From Thermoplasmata archaeon (GTDB lineage Archaea > Thermoplasmatota > Thermoplasmata > Lutacidiplasmatales > UBA184): DNA of 6,494 bases. Shown here piece after piece: positions 1-5,246 of the stretch. The notes under the pieces were generated by a model. That model was given only the letters and a program-made list of their open reading frames with translations, had not been told where the DNA came from and ran no database searches. Positions within the stretch are counted from its first letter, which is position 1; every line of letters begins with the position of its first letter. The stretch is taken from contig JASHUV010000201.1 of assembly GCA_030039825.1 (NCBI GenBank), forward strand, positions 1-6,494. The letters run 5' to 3'. The position numbers and the translations under genes are program-made.

Positions 1-2
1 GG

Positions 3-932
3 GCGGCCCTGAGGGCGAGGGCGGAGGAGGTGCGCGCCGAGCTCGCGAGGCGGGGCGAGCCGCTCCCCGACGACTGGGCCGAGGAGGCGGCCCGCGACCT
101 CTCGGAGGGCCCGCTCACCGGGGTCTGGCTCTCTCCGGAGGACGGCGCCGCCGGTCTCGCGTTCTTCACGGTCCGCGGTCGGCGGGCCTACGCCCACCTC
201 CACGTCGATCCCGGGGCGGATCGGTCCGCGCGGGCCTCCGCGTTGCTCGACGCGCTCGCCGCGGGATGGACCGGGCTCGTCGACCGGGCCGACGTCGGCC
301 TCTCGGGCCTCGGTGAGGCGGAGGAGGCGGCGTGGGCGGGCGAGGCGGGCCGACGCCTACCGGCGGAGGTCCTCGTCCGCCACGCGCTCGAGCGGCCGCT
401 CGGACCCGCGGACCGGGCCGCTCCCGCCCTCCCCCCGGACGCCCGGCTCCGCCCGCTCGGGGAGCTCCCCGTGGCCGGGCTCGCCGCCCTCGATTGGCGC
501 GCCTTCCGGGGCGGCCCGGACGAACGGCTCGTGGCCGAGACCCCCGAGGAGGCGCGCGAGACGTTCGCGGACCTCCTCGACGGTCGGCTCGGCGGCGTCT
601 TCGCGCCGGCCTCCTTCGGCCTCGTCGGGTCGGACGGGCGCCTCCTCGGCTTCGTCCTCGTGACCACGCCGCTCCCCGGGTCCGCGATCGTCCTCGACCT
701 CGCCGTCGAGCCCACGGCGCGCCGACGCGGGCTCGGCACGCTCCTCTTGCGGCTCGCCTTCGGCGGGCTCGCGACCGCCGGCCGCACGAGCGTCCGCCTC
801 TGGGTGACGGAGGCGAACGCGCCGGCGCGGGCCCTCTACGATCGGCTCGGCTTCCGCCGGGTGCTCACCGCCCGGATCCTCCGGTGGAGCGCGGCGGGGC
901 CGCGTCCCTCCGGCCCGGCGGAGGCGACGTGA
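3..932 (+). CDS. GNAT family N-acetyltransferase (5' end probably outside window)
   Basis: Predicted GCN5-related N-acetyltransferase, which would transfer an acetyl group from acetyl-CoA to an amine; the substrate cannot be read from the sequence. Numbering from the GTG at 30, the C-terminal domain holds the acetyl-CoA pyrophosphate-binding loop RRRGLG (residues 231-236) after the beta strand LDLAV (222-226). The family's late motif follows: an N-A-P-A-R-ALYDRLGFRRV stretch near residues 262-277. The N-terminal 130 residues (FFTVRGRRAYAHLHV and following) look like a second, degenerate GNAT-like half with no clear RxxGxG loop, so a tandem architecture is possible. The frame is open to the window edge and the codons before the GTG at 30 continue a natural-looking helix (ALRARAEEVRAEL). 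I therefore mark it as 5' partial; if it starts at 30 it is 300 residues long. Its TGA overlaps the nadB start in GTGA, which suggests co-transcription. The family call is firm; the function is unknown. Confidence 0.85.
   Translation, partial: AALRARAEEVRAELARRGEPLPDDWAEEAARDLSEGPLTGVWLSPEDGAAGLAFFTVRGRRAYAHLHVDPGADRSARASALLDALAAGWTGLVDRADVGLSGLGEAEEAAWAGEAGRRLPAEVLVRHALERPLGPADRAAPALPPDARLRPLGELPVAGLAALDWRAFRGGPDERLVAETPEEARETFADLLDGRLGGVFAPASFGLVGSDGRLLGFVLVTTPLPGSAIVLDLAVEPTARRRGLGTLLLRLAFGGLATAGRTSVRLWVTEANAPARALYDRLGFRRVLTARILRWSAAGPRPSGPAEAT
920..924 (+). promoter_or_regulatory. Possible Shine-Dalgarno site for nadB
   Basis: GGAGG lies 4 nt before the GTG start of nadB, inside the last codons of the acetyltransferase gene. 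The spacing is shorter than usual, and such purine runs are frequent by chance in this composition. It supports but does not prove translation from the GTG at 929 as a downstream cistron. Confidence 0.35.
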
Positions 933-2509
933 CGGCCCCCGACCTCCGCCCCCTCATCGTCGGGAGCGGGATCGCCGGCCTCTATGTCGCGCTCCGCGGC
1001 CGCGAGGCCGGCCTCGCGCCGACGATCGTCACGAAGTCGCGGCTCGACGAGTCGAACACCCGCTACGCCCAGGGAGGGATCGCCGCGGCGCTCGGTCCGG
1101 ACGATTCGCCGGCCCGGCACCTCGCGGACACGACGGCCGCCGGCGACGGCCTCGTCGACCCGGCCGCCGCCCGCATCCTCACCGACGAGGCGCCGCGGCG
1201 GATCGCCGACCTCGTCCGCTTCGGGGTCCCGTTCGACACGGCCGACGGCCAGATCTCGCTCGGGCGGGAGGCGGCCCACTCGCGCGCGCGGATCGTCCAC
1301 GCCGGTGGCGACGCGACCGGCTTCCACATCGAGGAGACGCTGAGGGCCCGGGTCCTCGAGGCCGGGATCGACATCCGCGAGCGCACGGTCCTCGCCCGGC
1401 TGACCCCCCTCCCGGACGGCGCCCTCGTCGCGACGCTCGCTCAGGACGGGGGCGGAACGGAGGAGGTCCGCGCCGCGCCGGTCGTCCTCGCGACGGGGGG
1501 CGCGGGGGGCCTCTACCGCCACTCCTCGAACCCCGCGATCGCGACGGGGGACGGGTTCGCGGTCGCGTTCCGCGCCGGTGCGCTCCTCGCCGACATGGAG
1601 TTCATCCAGTTCCACCCGACGGCGTTCGCCCGTCCGGGCGCTCCGCGCTACCTCATCACCGAGGCGCTCCGCGGGGAGGGGGCGAAGCTCGTCAACGCGG
1701 CCGGCGAACGCTTCCTGCCGAGCGGGGCCGGTCGCGGGGAGCTCGCCCCCCGCGACGTCCTCTGCCGGGCGATCCGGCGCGAGCTCGACCGGAGCGGGGC
1801 CGACCACGTCTACCTCGACGCGACCGGGATCCCGCGCGACCGGCTCGACGCCCGGTTCCCCACGATCTCCCGCTTCCTCGCGACCTACGGGCTCGATCTC
1901 TCCCGGGACCCGGTCCCGGTCGCGCCCGCCGCCCACTACACGATCGGGGGGGTGGCGACGGATCTCGAAGGGCGCACGAGCCTTCCCGGCCTCCTCGCCG
2001 TGGGGGAGGTCGCGTCGACCGGCGTGCACGGCGCGAACCGGCTCGCGAGCAACTCCCTCCTCGAGGGGCTCGTGTTCGGCGAGCGCGCGGTCCGCCAGCT
2101 CCGGCGGTCCTCCCCCGGGGGGCCGCTCCCGCCGCCGGTCGTGCTCGACCTGCCGAGCCCCCCGGGCGAGGGGGAGGATCGCCGCGAGGCGCGCCTCGCC
2201 GAGGTCCAGGAGCTCTTGTGGGCCGACGCCGGGATCCTGAGGAGCGCGGGAGGGCTCGCCGCCGCCGATCGACGGTTCGCCGAGCTCGCGCGCGAGGCCG
2301 AGCCGCCGGAGGGAACGCTCCCCGGGCCGGGGGCGAACGCCGTCGTCGCCGGTCGACTCATCGTGCGGGCCGCGCTCGCGCGCGAGGAGAGCCGGGGGGC
2401 GCACTACCGCGTCGACTTCCCCCGGCCGAGGGCGACGTGGCGTCATGCCCTCGGCCTCCGGCGCTCGCCGATGCCCTCCCGCGGGGAACGGCGCGCCCGC
2501 CGCGCGTAG
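929..2509 (+). CDS. nadB: L-aspartate oxidase NadB
   Basis: FAD-dependent L-aspartate oxidase of 526 residues. It oxidises L-aspartate to iminoaspartate, which quinolinate synthase NadA condenses with dihydroxyacetone phosphate in de novo NAD synthesis; it acts in the cytoplasm. Seen: the Rossmann dinucleotide motif GSGIAGL (residues 12-18); the FAD-contact signature SNTRYAQGGIAAAL (42-55); E114 in GREAAHSRARIVHAGG; ATGGAGGLY near 190-198; H229 in FHPTAF; R275 in ELAPRDV; H336 in HYTIGGV; R371 in HGANRLASNSLLEG. From memory, these match the E. coli NadB active-site residues E121, H244, R290, H351 and R386, with a constant offset of 15 for the last four. This separates it from SdhA/FrdA relatives. 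The C-terminal helical domain ends with the NadB-typical EESRGAHYRVDFP, followed by a basic tail. The start is the GTG overlapping the upstream TGA. The frame is also open far upstream, but that extension is non-homologous Arg/Pro-rich sequence and was dropped. No nadA or nadC is next to it in the window. Confidence 0.95.
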   Translation: MTAPDLRPLIVGSGIAGLYVALRGREAGLAPTIVTKSRLDESNTRYAQGGIAAALGPDDSPARHLADTTAAGDGLVDPAAARILTDEAPRRIADLVRFGVPFDTADGQISLGREAAHSRARIVHAGGDATGFHIEETLRARVLEAGIDIRERTVLARLTPLPDGALVATLAQDGGGTEEVRAAPVVLATGGAGGLYRHSSNPAIATGDGFAVAFRAGALLADMEFIQFHPTAFARPGAPRYLITEALRGEGAKLVNAAGERFLPSGAGRGELAPRDVLCRAIRRELDRSGADHVYLDATGIPRDRLDARFPTISRFLATYGLDLSRDPVPVAPAAHYTIGGVATDLEGRTSLPGLLAVGEVASTGVHGANRLASNSLLEGLVFGERAVRQLRRSSPGGPLPPPVVLDLPSPPGEGEDRREARLAEVQELLWADAGILRSAGGLAAADRRFAELAREAEPPEGTLPGPGANAVVAGRLIVRAALAREESRGAHYRVDFPRPRATWRHALGLRRSPMPSRGERRARRA

Positions 2510-2510
2510 C

Positions 2511-2516
2511 CTTATT
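2511..2516 (+). promoter_or_regulatory. TATA-like box for the acyl-CoA dehydrogenase gene
   Basis: CTTATT is the only AT-rich stretch in the 30-nt gap between the nadB stop and the GTG at 2540. Its centre is about 26 nt upstream of that GTG, and no Shine-Dalgarno motif precedes the start. This is the spacing expected for an archaeal TATA box driving a leaderless transcript. The motif is short, so this is inference. Confidence 0.45.
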
Positions 2517-2519
2517 CGT

Positions 2520-2536
2520 CCGGCGCTCCTCGCCGG
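2520..2536. repeat. Perfect 6-bp inverted repeat between promoter box and start codon
   Basis: CCGGCG (2520-2525) and CGCCGG (2531-2536) flank a 5-nt CTCCT spacer, between the TATA-like box and the GTG of the dehydrogenase gene. It could be an operator or a small hairpin. No T-run follows, so it is not a terminator. Six-base G/C palindromes arise easily in this composition, so its significance is low. Confidence 0.3.
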
Positions 2537-2539
2537 CCC

Positions 2540-3706
2540 GTGGACCTCGCGCTCTCCGACGAGGAGGTGAGCCTCCGCGACACGGTCCGACGGTTCGCCC
2601 GAGCGGAGATCGCCCCGCGGGCCGCCGCGATCGACCGGGACGATGCCTTCCCCCGGGACCTCTTCCGCCGGATGGGCGAGCTCGGCTTCCTCGGGGTCAC
2701 GCTGCCCGAAGCGTACGGCGGCCTCGGGCTCTCCTACCTCGCCCAGGCGCTCGTGCTCGAGGAGATCGCCCGGGTCAGCCCGGCCCTCGCGCTCTCGGTC
2801 GGCGCCCACTCGAACCTGTGCGCCGACAACCTCGCCCGGACCGGGAACGACGCCCAGCGGGCGGCGTTCCTCCCGAAGCTCGCGAGCGGCGAGAACATCG
2901 GGGCGCTCGCCCTCACCGAGCCCTCGGCCGGCTCCGACGCCGTCGCGATCCGGACGACCGCGACCCGGACCCCGACCGGTTACCGCCTGGACGGCACGAA
3001 GCAGTTCATCACGAACGGCCCGCTCGCGGACACCCTGCTCGTCTACGCGAAGACGGCGCCGGAGAGGGGCTCGCGCGGGATCACCGCCTTCCTCGTCTCG
3101 CGGGGAACGCCCGGGTTCACGGTCTCGCGCTCGCTCGACAAGATGGGGATGCGCGGCTCGCCGACCGGGGAGCTCGCGTTCAAGGACGTCGAGGTCCCCC
3201 TCGACCGCCGCGTCGGCGAGGAGAACCGGGGGGTCGAGGTCATGATGGCCGGGCTCAACGTGGAGCGCGCCGTGCTGGCCGCGATCCCGGTCGGCATCAT
3301 CGAGGAGTGCCTCGCGCTCTCGCTCGCCTACGCCCGGACCCGCGAGCAGTTCGGCCAGCCGATCGGACGCTTCGAGCTCGTCCAGGCGAAGCTCGCCGAC
3401 ATGTACTCGGCGCAGGAGGCCTCGCGGCTGCTCCTCTACGCGGCGCTCGCCGCCGTGCAGACCGACAAGCGCAGCGCCCGGGCGAGCTCGGCCGCCCTCA
3501 CGTTCGCGAGCGAGGCCTCGACCCGCGCGGCGCTCGACGCCGTGCAGATCCACGGCGGGAACGGTTACATCCGCGATTACCCGGTGGAGCGGCTCGCCCG
3601 GGACGCGAAGCTCCTCGAGATCGGCGCCGGGACCTCGGAGATCCGTCGGCTCGTCGTCGCCCGAGAGCTCCTCGGCGACGGGTTCGAGGGACCGACCGGC
3701 CGCTAG
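2540..3706 (+). CDS. Acyl-CoA dehydrogenase, isovaleryl-CoA dehydrogenase type
   Basis: FAD-dependent acyl-CoA dehydrogenase of 388 residues, the usual length for the family. It would form the alpha,beta-double bond of an acyl-CoA and pass electrons to electron-transfer flavoprotein. Seen: GAHSNLC (88-94), the flavin/substrate loop EPSAGSD (127-133), [17 protein letters not shown] (from 156), [31 protein letters not shown] with E242, and [21 protein letters not shown]. The catalytic-base layout is the isovaleryl-CoA dehydrogenase one: Glu sits in the GLxxER helix (E242; E254 in human IVD, from memory). The place where medium-chain enzymes carry Glu in YEGT reads GAGT here (G362, A363). Many other stretches read like IVD. 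Leucine breakdown (isovaleryl-CoA to 3-methylcrotonyl-CoA) is therefore the likeliest role, but no leucine-pathway neighbours are present, and another branched or short-chain acyl-CoA is possible. The GTG start is chosen because it begins the family's N-terminal helix ([16 protein letters not shown]). The stop TAG shares CTAG with the stop of the convergent gene. Confidence 0.92.
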   Translation: MDLALSDEEVSLRDTVRRFARAEIAPRAAAIDRDDAFPRDLFRRMGELGFLGVTLPEAYGGLGLSYLAQALVLEEIARVSPALALSVGAHSNLCADNLARTGNDAQRAAFLPKLASGENIGALALTEPSAGSDAVAIRTTATRTPTGYRLDGTKQFITNGPLADTLLVYAKTAPERGSRGITAFLVSRGTPGFTVSRSLDKMGMRGSPTGELAFKDVEVPLDRRVGEENRGVEVMMAGLNVERAVLAAIPVGIIEECLALSLAYARTREQFGQPIGRFELVQAKLADMYSAQEASRLLLYAALAAVQTDKRSARASSAALTFASEASTRAALDAVQIHGGNGYIRDYPVERLARDAKLLEIGAGTSEIRRLVVARELLGDGFEGPTGR

Positions 3707-5097
3707 ACGGGGCCGGGCGGCGCGTCGGACGAGGGGCCCCGGGGGCGGGGGTTCGCTTCGGGCGCCGGCGCCCCCGGCGGGGGGGCCTCGGGGCCGGCGG
3801 GCGGCGTTGTCCCCCCTGCCGGACGCTCGCCCTCGGCGCGCGCGCTCGCGAGCTCCACGACGAGCCCCGGCCCGTACGCTCCGGACAGGGCCGCCCGGAA
3901 CGTGGGGAGGGCGAGGAGCGGGGCGAGCCGAGACCGCGGCGCGACCCGCTCGTCGAGGTCCATCGTGGCGGTCAGGAGGGGAGGGGCGGGCGCCGGTCGG
4001 TCCCGGGTCGGGCGCGGCGCGGGCCGTCGAGCCCCCCGGTGCGCCCGACCGAGAGGATTCGGAGGGACGGCCGCCCAGACGAAGGGCCGGGGCGAGTCCA
4101 GGTGGGTCTGCGAGTACGCCCGGAACGCCTCGACGAGGTGGTTGAGGCTGCGGAGGCCCGACGCCCTCACGCCCCGGACCGAGAGCGAGGTCGGGAGCAG
4201 GAAGTCCGGCTCGGCGTCCTCGATCGAGGCGGGGGTCGCGTACAGGTGGAATTCGGGATGGCGGCGGAGCCACCGGAGGACCTCCGCCTCCTTGTGGAGC
4301 CGGTCGGTCCGGAGGAGGAGGTGCGCCCGGTCCCCCGGCTGGAGGCCGTCACGGACCCCCTGCAGGAAGAGGAGGAACTCTCGGACCCGGTCCCGGGGGC
4401 GCTGTTCCGGGAGGGAGGTACGGTAGAGGACCCGCACGGCGGCGAGCGGATCGCGTCCCCCCCGGCGGGGGTTGTCCGGCTCGACCGGGGGGATTCCCGG
4501 CGCCGACGGGCCGGCGCCCGCCTCCGGGCCCCGTACCGCGGAGACCAGGACGACGGCGCGGTCCGAGGGGGCCACGTAGAGCCCCCGGACATCCCGGACG
4601 AGCGAGACCTCGGCCGCGAGGTCCGTCGGGTCGGACACCGGTCCCGGTGAGGTCCGCCGATGCCGCTTCCAGATCCGGACGACCGTGGATTGGCTGACCT
4701 GATGGGCGGCCGCCGTGGCGCGGCTGGAGCGGCGGCCTCCCGCGCCCCCTCCGGCCGGGCTCGCGGACTCCGCGATCCGGCTCACCAGGGTCGCCGAGAT
4801 CCGGGGTCGACGCCCTGACCGAGGGGCGTCCGCCAGGATCCCCGGAAGGCGGTGGACGAGGAAGCGGTACCGCCAGAGGGCGACCGTGGCGGGGGTCACG
4901 AAGAACTCCCGGGCGATCTCCCGGTTCCGGGTCCCCTGCGAGGCCCGGAGCACGATCCAGGCCCTCATCTGGAGCCGGGGAGTGACCTCCGGGGAGGTCG
5001 ACAGCCTCTCGACCTCCGCCCGTTCGCTCGGGCTCAACAGGACCGGGGGAGCGGACCGCACGCGGAGCGCCGAAGGTCTCCCCCGATTTAAACTCAT
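3703..5097 (-). CDS. IS630-family transposase-derived protein lacking all DDE catalytic residues (probable exapted DNA-binding protein)
   Basis: Protein of 464 residues from the ATG at 5097 (a TTG at 5127 would add 10 residues and is less likely). Residues 22-80 form the first helix-turn-helix of IS630 proteins ([12 protein letters not shown], then [25 protein letters not shown]). A basic GRRPR linker (95-99) and a second helix-turn-helix ([15 protein letters not shown], 132-146) follow. The RNase H-like core is recognisable: [18 protein letters not shown] (167-184), REFLLFL (239-245), [12 protein letters not shown] (258-269), [15 protein letters not shown] (277-291), and [16 protein letters not shown] (326-341). 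Compared with the remembered family consensus, the catalytic acids are gone: D of VDEK is A187, D of LDNYATHK is R263, and E of NQVERW is F299. The spacing from A/TPxS to RAY is still ungapped. Residues 342-464 are an extra tail: a basic linker (347-373), a compact segment (374-424) and a Pro/Ala-rich end. The gene is intact and has host-like GC3 codons. No terminal inverted repeats were seen. It is probably a regulator or nucleoid protein rather than an active transposase; a decaying relic is the alternative. Confidence 0.8.
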   Translation of the reverse strand: MSLNRGRPSALRVRSAPPVLLSPSERAEVERLSTSPEVTPRLQMRAWIVLRASQGTRNREIAREFFVTPATVALWRYRFLVHRLPGILADAPRSGRRPRISATLVSRIAESASPAGGGAGGRRSSRATAAAHQVSQSTVVRIWKRHRRTSPGPVSDPTDLAAEVSLVRDVRGLYVAPSDRAVVLVSAVRGPEAGAGPSAPGIPPVEPDNPRRGGRDPLAAVRVLYRTSLPEQRPRDRVREFLLFLQGVRDGLQPGDRAHLLLRTDRLHKEAEVLRWLRRHPEFHLYATPASIEDAEPDFLLPTSLSVRGVRASGLRSLNHLVEAFRAYSQTHLDSPRPFVWAAVPPNPLGRAHRGARRPAPRPTRDRPAPAPPLLTATMDLDERVAPRSRLAPLLALPTFRAALSGAYGPGLVVELASARAEGERPAGGTTPPAGPEAPPPGAPAPEANPRPRGPSSDAPPGPV

Positions 5098-5140
5098 GGA
5101 ATTACAACTCACGTATTTGATACACAATTGAATTATGACT

Positions 5141-5174
5141 CGATTCGCCAGCTGCTAGAGAAATTTACGAATCG
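5141..5174. repeat. 7-bp inverted repeat in the divergent promoter region
   Basis: CGATTCG (5141-5147) and CGAATCG (5168-5174) are perfect inverted copies separated by 20 nt. The right copy is itself nested in TACGaatCGTA (5166-5176). The start-to-start distance of 27 nt and the position in the middle of the spacer would suit a dimeric regulator serving either gene. No regulator is identified. Confidence 0.4.
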
Positions 5175-5181
5175 TACTAGC

Positions 5182-5211
5182 TTTCGAGGCCCGAACTATG
5201 TTTTTTCGAGG
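5182..5211 (+). repeat. Direct repeat TTTCGAGG x2, 22-bp period
   Basis: TTTCGAGG occurs at 5182-5189 and again at 5204-5211, 22 bp apart, or about two helical turns, so both copies face the same side of the DNA. The second copy ends 9 nt before the TATA-like box of the surface-protein gene, close to where an activator or the TFB-recognition element would lie. It is a candidate tandem operator for that gene. Confidence 0.45.
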
Positions 5212-5218
5212 AGAATAC

Positions 5219-5226
5219 TCATATAG
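5219..5226 (+). promoter_or_regulatory. TATA-like box for the surface-protein gene
   Basis: TCATATAG is centred about 24 nt upstream of the ATG at 5247. The bases between it and the ATG (CACCATCTTGGCGCGGCC at the end) hold no Shine-Dalgarno motif. This fits an archaeal TATA box giving a leaderless transcript that begins at or next to the start codon. A purine-rich GAGAATA lies just upstream, as expected for a TFB-recognition element. Confidence 0.55.
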
Positions 5227-5246
5227 GTCACCATCTTGGCGCGGCC

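Larger units (their letters stand above)
5098..5246. promoter_or_regulatory. AT-rich divergent promoter region
   Basis: This 149-bp spacer separates the divergent starts of the dead transposase gene (minus) and the surface-protein gene (plus). It is sharply more AT-rich than everything else in the window, as expected for promoter DNA in a GC-rich genome. Read on the minus strand, TATCAAATA (5114-5122) and ATAATTC (5130-5136) are candidate TATA boxes for the gene starting at 5097; neither has a decisive spacing. On the plus strand a clearer box lies near 5221. The region also contains GTATttgATAC (5113-5123), TACGaatCGTA (5166-5176) and longer repeats listed separately. I see no RNA gene or small ORF in it. 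Confidence 0.7.

Noticed and set aside
24..32. GGAGGAGG as a Shine-Dalgarno site for a GTG start at 30
   Set aside because: The purine run overlaps the start with no spacing, and the frame continues naturally upstream, so the real start is probably outside the window.
332..928. A 199-residue N-terminal extension of NadB in the same frame
   Set aside because: It is Arg/Pro-rich shadow sequence over the acetyltransferase gene. The family's N-terminus and FAD motif begin right after the GTG at 929.
2520..2536. The CCGGCG/CGCCGG hairpin as a transcription terminator of nadB
   Set aside because: No T-run follows it and it lies downstream of a promoter-like box, immediately before the next start codon.
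836..4273. A 1145-codon open frame on the minus strand
   Set aside because: It runs antisense to nadB and the dehydrogenase, both of which have clear family motifs. Its product is Arg/Pro/Gly/Glu-rich with no recognisable domain; long antisense frames are expected at this GC content.
5095..5127. TTG start at 5127 for the transposase-derived gene
   Set aside because: It would extend the protein into the AT-rich promoter spacer with atypical codons and has no well-placed TATA box. The ATG at 5097 is preferred.
4715..5131. Plus-strand open frame over the N-terminus of the transposase-derived gene
   Set aside because: No family features are seen, and the opposite strand encodes clear helix-turn-helix motifs of the IS630 type.
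3703..5246. A complete active IS630 insertion sequence
   Set aside because: No terminal inverted repeats or flanking TA duplications were found by eye, and the catalytic residues are missing.
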